Of a stretch of DNA of 64,000 nucleotides, positions 60,929-64,000 are shown piece after piece. Origin of the DNA: Acidobacteriota bacterium (GTDB lineage Bacteria; Acidobacteriota; Blastocatellia; Pyrinomonadales; Pyrinomonadaceae); NCBI GenBank assembly GCA_003223025.1, contig QHXR01000025.1:1-64000 (forward strand), in the 5' to 3' direction. The notes below the pieces were generated by a model. It was given only the letters and a program-made list of their open reading frames with translations, was not told where the DNA came from and ran no database searches. How positions within the stretch are numbered: position 1 is the stretch's first letter; every line of letters begins with the position of its first letter. Made by a program: the position numbers and the translations under genes.

Positions 60929-62770
60929 ATGTCACTTTTTGCGACTAAACCCATTTCCACGATCATTGCCGAGGCCGAGGAGTCCGGCGAACATACATTT
61001 AAGAAAGCGCTAAGCGCGCTCGATCTGACGACACTCGGCATCGGTGCGATCATCGGTACCGGTATCTTCGTGCTGACCGGACAGGCAGCCGGCAAGCACG
61101 CCGGACCCGCCGTGATTCTCTCGATGATCCTCGCCGGCATCGTCAGCGCATTCGCCGCTCTCTGTTATTCAGAGTTCGCCGCGAGCGTCCCGATCTCCGG
61201 TTCGGCTTATGCATACGGGTACGGAACGCTCGGCGAATTCGTTGCCTGGATCATCGGATGGGATCTGATCCTCGAATATGCGTTTGGTGCAGCGACCGTC
61301 GCCGTGGGTTGGTCCGGATATGTCGTCAGTCTCTTACGCGACACGCTCGGCATAATGTATCCGCTCGCCTTGAGCAAGGGGCCGTGGGACGAGATAAAAC
61401 TTGCGGACGGCACCGTCACGCACGGTCTTATCAATCTGCCCGGTGTGATTATCGCGGTCGCGGTTACATTGCTGCTGATCCGAGGTATCAAGGAATCTGC
61501 GAGCTTTAACTCGATCATCGTTATGATCAAGGTGCTGGTCGTCGTGCTCTTTATCATCGCCGGTGTTGGCTATGTCGCTCCGGACAATATTCTCCACCAA
61601 ACTTGTCCGGCTAATCTTCCTAACTGTTCTCCATTTTTTCCGTACGGCTTTAGCGGCGTGATCACCGGTGCGGCGGTTATTTTCTTCGCCTATATCGGTT
61701 TTGACGCTGTTTCGACAGCCGCACAGGAGGCAAAAAATCCGCAACGCGACATGCCGATCGGTATCCTCGGAAGTCTTGCGATCTGTACCGTCCTCTATAT
61801 CCTCGTGGCCGGTATCATGGTCGGACTCGTTGACTACAAGCTGCTGACGACCGCTGCCGCTCCTATTGCGGTTGCGATCGACGCGGCATTGCAGCAGGCA
61901 CAAGGGACGACGATGGGTAAAGTCCTTTACGCGTTCCCGACGATCATCAAGGTCGGTGCTGTGCTTGGTCTGAGCTCGACGATGGTCGTGATGACAATGG
62001 GTCAGCCTCGTGTGTTCTACTCGATGTCGAAGGACGGATTGCTTCCGTCATGGGCAGCGAAGATCCACCCGAAATATCAGACGCCGCATATCACGACGAT
62101 GATCACTGGTGTTGTGGTTGCGATCCTCGCCGGTCTTGTTCCGATCAGTCTGCTTGGAGAGCTCGTGAGTATCGGAACGCTCTTCGCGTTTGTCATCGTA
62201 GGAACCGGAATCATTATCCTGAGATCATCGAATCCGGCGCTCAATCGGCCTTTCAAAGTGCCGCTCAGCCCGTTCATTCCGATCGCGACCGTTGTCTCGG
62301 CCGCCTTCCTTATGAACAGTCTGCCGCTCGACACGTGGATCCGCTTGATCGATTGGATGGCCATTGGTCTCGTGATCTACTTTGGCTACAGCTACACGCA
62401 TAGCCGTCTCGCAACCGAAGGTACAGCTGCCGACGCATTGCCGGCCGACTACAAACCGCCGATCGCGGCACTTGTCGGAATGGTTCTCGTACTTGCGTTG
62501 ACGGTCTACCAGGTCATGGCATCGTCGGATGGTTTAGGTCTGGGCCTGCACCCGGAAGCGAAGGCTGCCGACAACATTGGCTTGAATCTTGCGATCCGTC
62601 TCTTCGCATGGGCGTTGACCAGCGTTCTTGTTTACATGCTGCTTTACGGCAGAGGTTCGACCGAACGCAAAACATCGACACGCAGCATCGGCCTTGCGGT
62701 TTCAGGAATCAATCTGGTGCTCTGGATCGTTATTACCTTCTGGTACTTTAACGCTATTCACGGTCAGTAA
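60929..62770 (+). CDS. APC-family amino acid permease (CAT/YfnA-like)
   Basis: The 613-residue protein has about 12-14 membrane helices and the APC signatures [21 protein letters not shown] (from about residue 28), [20 protein letters not shown] and [20 protein letters not shown]. It resembles cationic amino acid transporters and YfnA-type permeases. The ATG at 60929 has AGGAGG five bases upstream. The substrate is not determinable. It follows the disrupted permease, possibly as a functional replacement or paralog. Confidence 0.93.
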   Translation: MSLFATKPISTIIAEAEESGEHTFKKALSALDLTTLGIGAIIGTGIFVLTGQAAGKHAGPAVILSMILAGIVSAFAALCYSEFAASVPISGSAYAYGYGTLGEFVAWIIGWDLILEYAFGAATVAVGWSGYVVSLLRDTLGIMYPLALSKGPWDEIKLADGTVTHGLINLPGVIIAVAVTLLLIRGIKESASFNSIIVMIKVLVVVLFIIAGVGYVAPDNILHQTCPANLPNCSPFFPYGFSGVITGAAVIFFAYIGFDAVSTAAQEAKNPQRDMPIGILGSLAICTVLYILVAGIMVGLVDYKLLTTAAAPIAVAIDAALQQAQGTTMGKVLYAFPTIIKVGAVLGLSSTMVVMTMGQPRVFYSMSKDGLLPSWAAKIHPKYQTPHITTMITGVVVAILAGLVPISLLGELVSIGTLFAFVIVGTGIIILRSSNPALNRPFKVPLSPFIPIATVVSAAFLMNSLPLDTWIRLIDWMAIGLVIYFGYSYTHSRLATEGTAADALPADYKPPIAALVGMVLVLALTVYQVMASSDGLGLGLHPEAKAADNIGLNLAIRLFAWALTSVLVYMLLYGRGSTERKTSTRSIGLAVSGINLVLWIVITFWYFNAIHGQ

Positions 62771-62791
62771 ATCGACTCCTCGTCGGATTTT

Positions 62792-62838
62792 GCCACAGAG
62801 AACACAGAGTAATTTCTCTGTGAGCTCTGTGGCTTTTT
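62792..62838 (+). terminator. T-tailed hairpin between the permease and DASS genes
   Basis: GCCACAGAG (62792-62800) pairs with CTCTGTGGC (62825-62833) around a 24-base loop, followed by TTTTT. The loop contains a second, partial repeat (AACACAGAG ... TTCTCTGTG). It stops only a few bases before the next start codon. Confidence 0.78.
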
Positions 62839-62841
62839 CTT

Positions 62842-64000
62842 ATGAACAAACCGCTCGTTAGAAAGTGGTTGATCACGATCGGCGTTGGTGCGGTGATCGC
62901 GTTTCTCCCGCGCCCCGAAGGCGTAACTCGCGAGGCTTGGACGCTGCTCGCGATCTTTGTCGCGACGATCGTCGGCTCGATCGTACAACCTCTTACCGGA
63001 AGCGCGATGGTGCTTCTCGGTGTGATCGCGACGACGCTGTTCGGCTCTCTAAAGATCGAGAAAGCGTTGAGCGGATATGCCGACAAGTACGTCTGGCTGG
63101 TTCTTGCGGCGTTTTTTATTTCGCGGGCGATGATCAAGACCGGACTCGGCCATCGAATCGCGTTGCTGTTTGTGCGGATGATCGGACGTCGAAGTTTGGG
63201 TCTCGGATATTCGCTCGTCTTCACCGATTTCATACTCGCCTCATTTGTTCCATCGACCGGTGCGCGTTCGGGAGGCATCATCTTGCCGATCGCACGAAGC
63301 ATTTCCGAAACATACGAGTCACGTCCTGAAGACGGAACCGAGGCGAAGCTCGGCACGTTTTTGATGACGCTACTCTATCAGTGCGAAGTCATCCTCTGCG
63401 CGACGTTTCTCACCGGGCAGGCATCGAATCTCATCATCCGAAATTTCGCGATGAGTCAGGCGAATATCGACCTCAACTATTCAGCGTGGTTTGTCGCGGC
63501 GATCGTGCCGGCGATCGTTTCGCTGACCGTGATCCCGTTATTCATCTATCGATTCTTTCCGCCGGAAGTTAAGGAGACGCCCGGTGCGGTTGAGTTTGCG
63601 CGAAAGGAATTGCTCGTCATGGGACCGCTCAAACGTGACGAGCAGATTCTGCTCGCAGTTTTTATTATCGTGGTCATTCTTTGGATAACATCGCCGTTCC
63701 ATGGGATCGATGCCACGGTCATCGCGCTTACCGGGATCGCGATGCTGCTGATCAGCGATGTGCTGAACTGGCGCGATATCACAGACGAAACTCACGCGTG
63801 GGAAGTTTTCATCTGGTACGGCGGACTCGTGATGATGGCGACGGCGCTTGGCGAAACTAATCTGCCGAAGTTGTTTGCCGAGTCGATCGCAGGAACGATG
63901 CAAGGTTGGTCATGGCCCGCTGCGATTATTGTTCTTGCACTCGTGTACTTTTACGCTCACTACGGATTCGCCAGCATCACGGCACATGTCACCGCGATGT
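62842..64000 (+). CDS. DASS/SLC13-family divalent anion transporter (3' end outside window)
   Basis: The frame from ATG 62842 runs to the window edge without a stop (386 residues seen). It has about eight membrane helices and the DASS/2-oxoglutarate-malate translocator pattern: IVQPLTGSAMVLLGVIATTL, FVPSTGARSGGIILPIARS, CATFLTGQASNLI and a long second half. Such proteins carry di- or tricarboxylates or sulfate with Na+ or H+. No SD sequence is seen near the ATG, which lies just after a terminator-like hairpin, so the true start may differ. The C-terminus is missing. Confidence 0.85.
   Translation, partial: MNKPLVRKWLITIGVGAVIAFLPRPEGVTREAWTLLAIFVATIVGSIVQPLTGSAMVLLGVIATTLFGSLKIEKALSGYADKYVWLVLAAFFISRAMIKTGLGHRIALLFVRMIGRRSLGLGYSLVFTDFILASFVPSTGARSGGIILPIARSISETYESRPEDGTEAKLGTFLMTLLYQCEVILCATFLTGQASNLIIRNFAMSQANIDLNYSAWFVAAIVPAIVSLTVIPLFIYRFFPPEVKETPGAVEFARKELLVMGPLKRDEQILLAVFIIVVILWITSPFHGIDATVIALTGIAMLLISDVLNWRDITDETHAWEVFIWYGGLVMMATALGETNLPKLFAESIAGTMQGWSWPAAIIVLALVYFYAHYGFASITAHVTAM

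Overview
This 64 kb window is chromosomal and carries the replication-origin region of a Gram-negative bacterium. The best guess is an Acidobacteriota member of the Blastocatellia/Pyrinomonadaceae type. That placement is inferred from the very large Oar-like TonB-dependent receptor, the set of secreted S9, M28, M24, M1 and S1/P1 hydrolases, Tat signals on oxidoreductases and the overall gene content. No rRNA is present to confirm it.

Layout. From 0.2 to 11.2 kb everything reads leftward as the classical origin-proximal cluster: rpmH/rnpA, yidD, yidC, jag, mnmE, mnmG, parA and parB, continued by selD, tatB and tatC. Three points stand out here. First, rpmH lies wholly inside the rnpA reading frame, as described for Thermus. 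Second, selD has an in-frame UGA at its catalytic position, followed by a SECIS-like hairpin, so it is very probably a selenoprotein. Third, two identical 14-bp palindromes in front of parA look like ParB sites with their half-sites in swapped order. From 11.2 to 22 kb, a block with an IS1-type transposase remnant, two secreted peptidases, a DUF5990-nat-purM-purN operon and membrane or hypothetical proteins separates rpmH from dnaA. From 22 to 25.5 kb come dnaA, a DnaA-box-rich intergenic region (probable oriC) and dnaN.

From 25.6 to 43.6 kb the genes mostly read rightward: a Gln/Tyr-rich secreted protein behind a sigma-54-type promoter, a FabF-type ketosynthase, an S1/P1 nuclease with an M20 peptidase, the selenocysteine tRNA gene selC, a four-helix-bundle protein inside a 31-bp inverted repeat, dprA, topA, an M28 peptidase and a Tat-exported PhoX-like protein. 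From 43.8 to 64 kb lie a CbbQ-type ATPase, a Tat-exported amine oxidase, the TonB-dependent receptor, an M1-peptidase-like protein without its zinc histidines, a PHP-domain protein, an MHS-family transporter, an aromatic amino acid decarboxylase, one frameshifted and one intact amino acid permease, and a DASS-type anion transporter cut by the window end.

How parts fit together. SelD makes selenophosphate and selC supplies the tRNA, so the cell almost certainly makes selenoproteins, although selA and selB are not in the window. TatB and TatC would export the PhoX-like protein and the amine oxidase. Several secreted peptidases plus amino acid transporters and a decarboxylase suggest growth on peptides.

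A second theme is intergenic. Many gaps hold inverted repeats: long GC-rich ones at about 15.5, 47.7, 51.7 and 54.1 kb, and ones built of short reiterated words at about 32.2/32.7, 38.9, 43.6, 55.5, 57.4 and 59.2 kb. Some run into coding ends or start codons. No CRISPR array, rRNA operon, intact IS element or prophage was seen.
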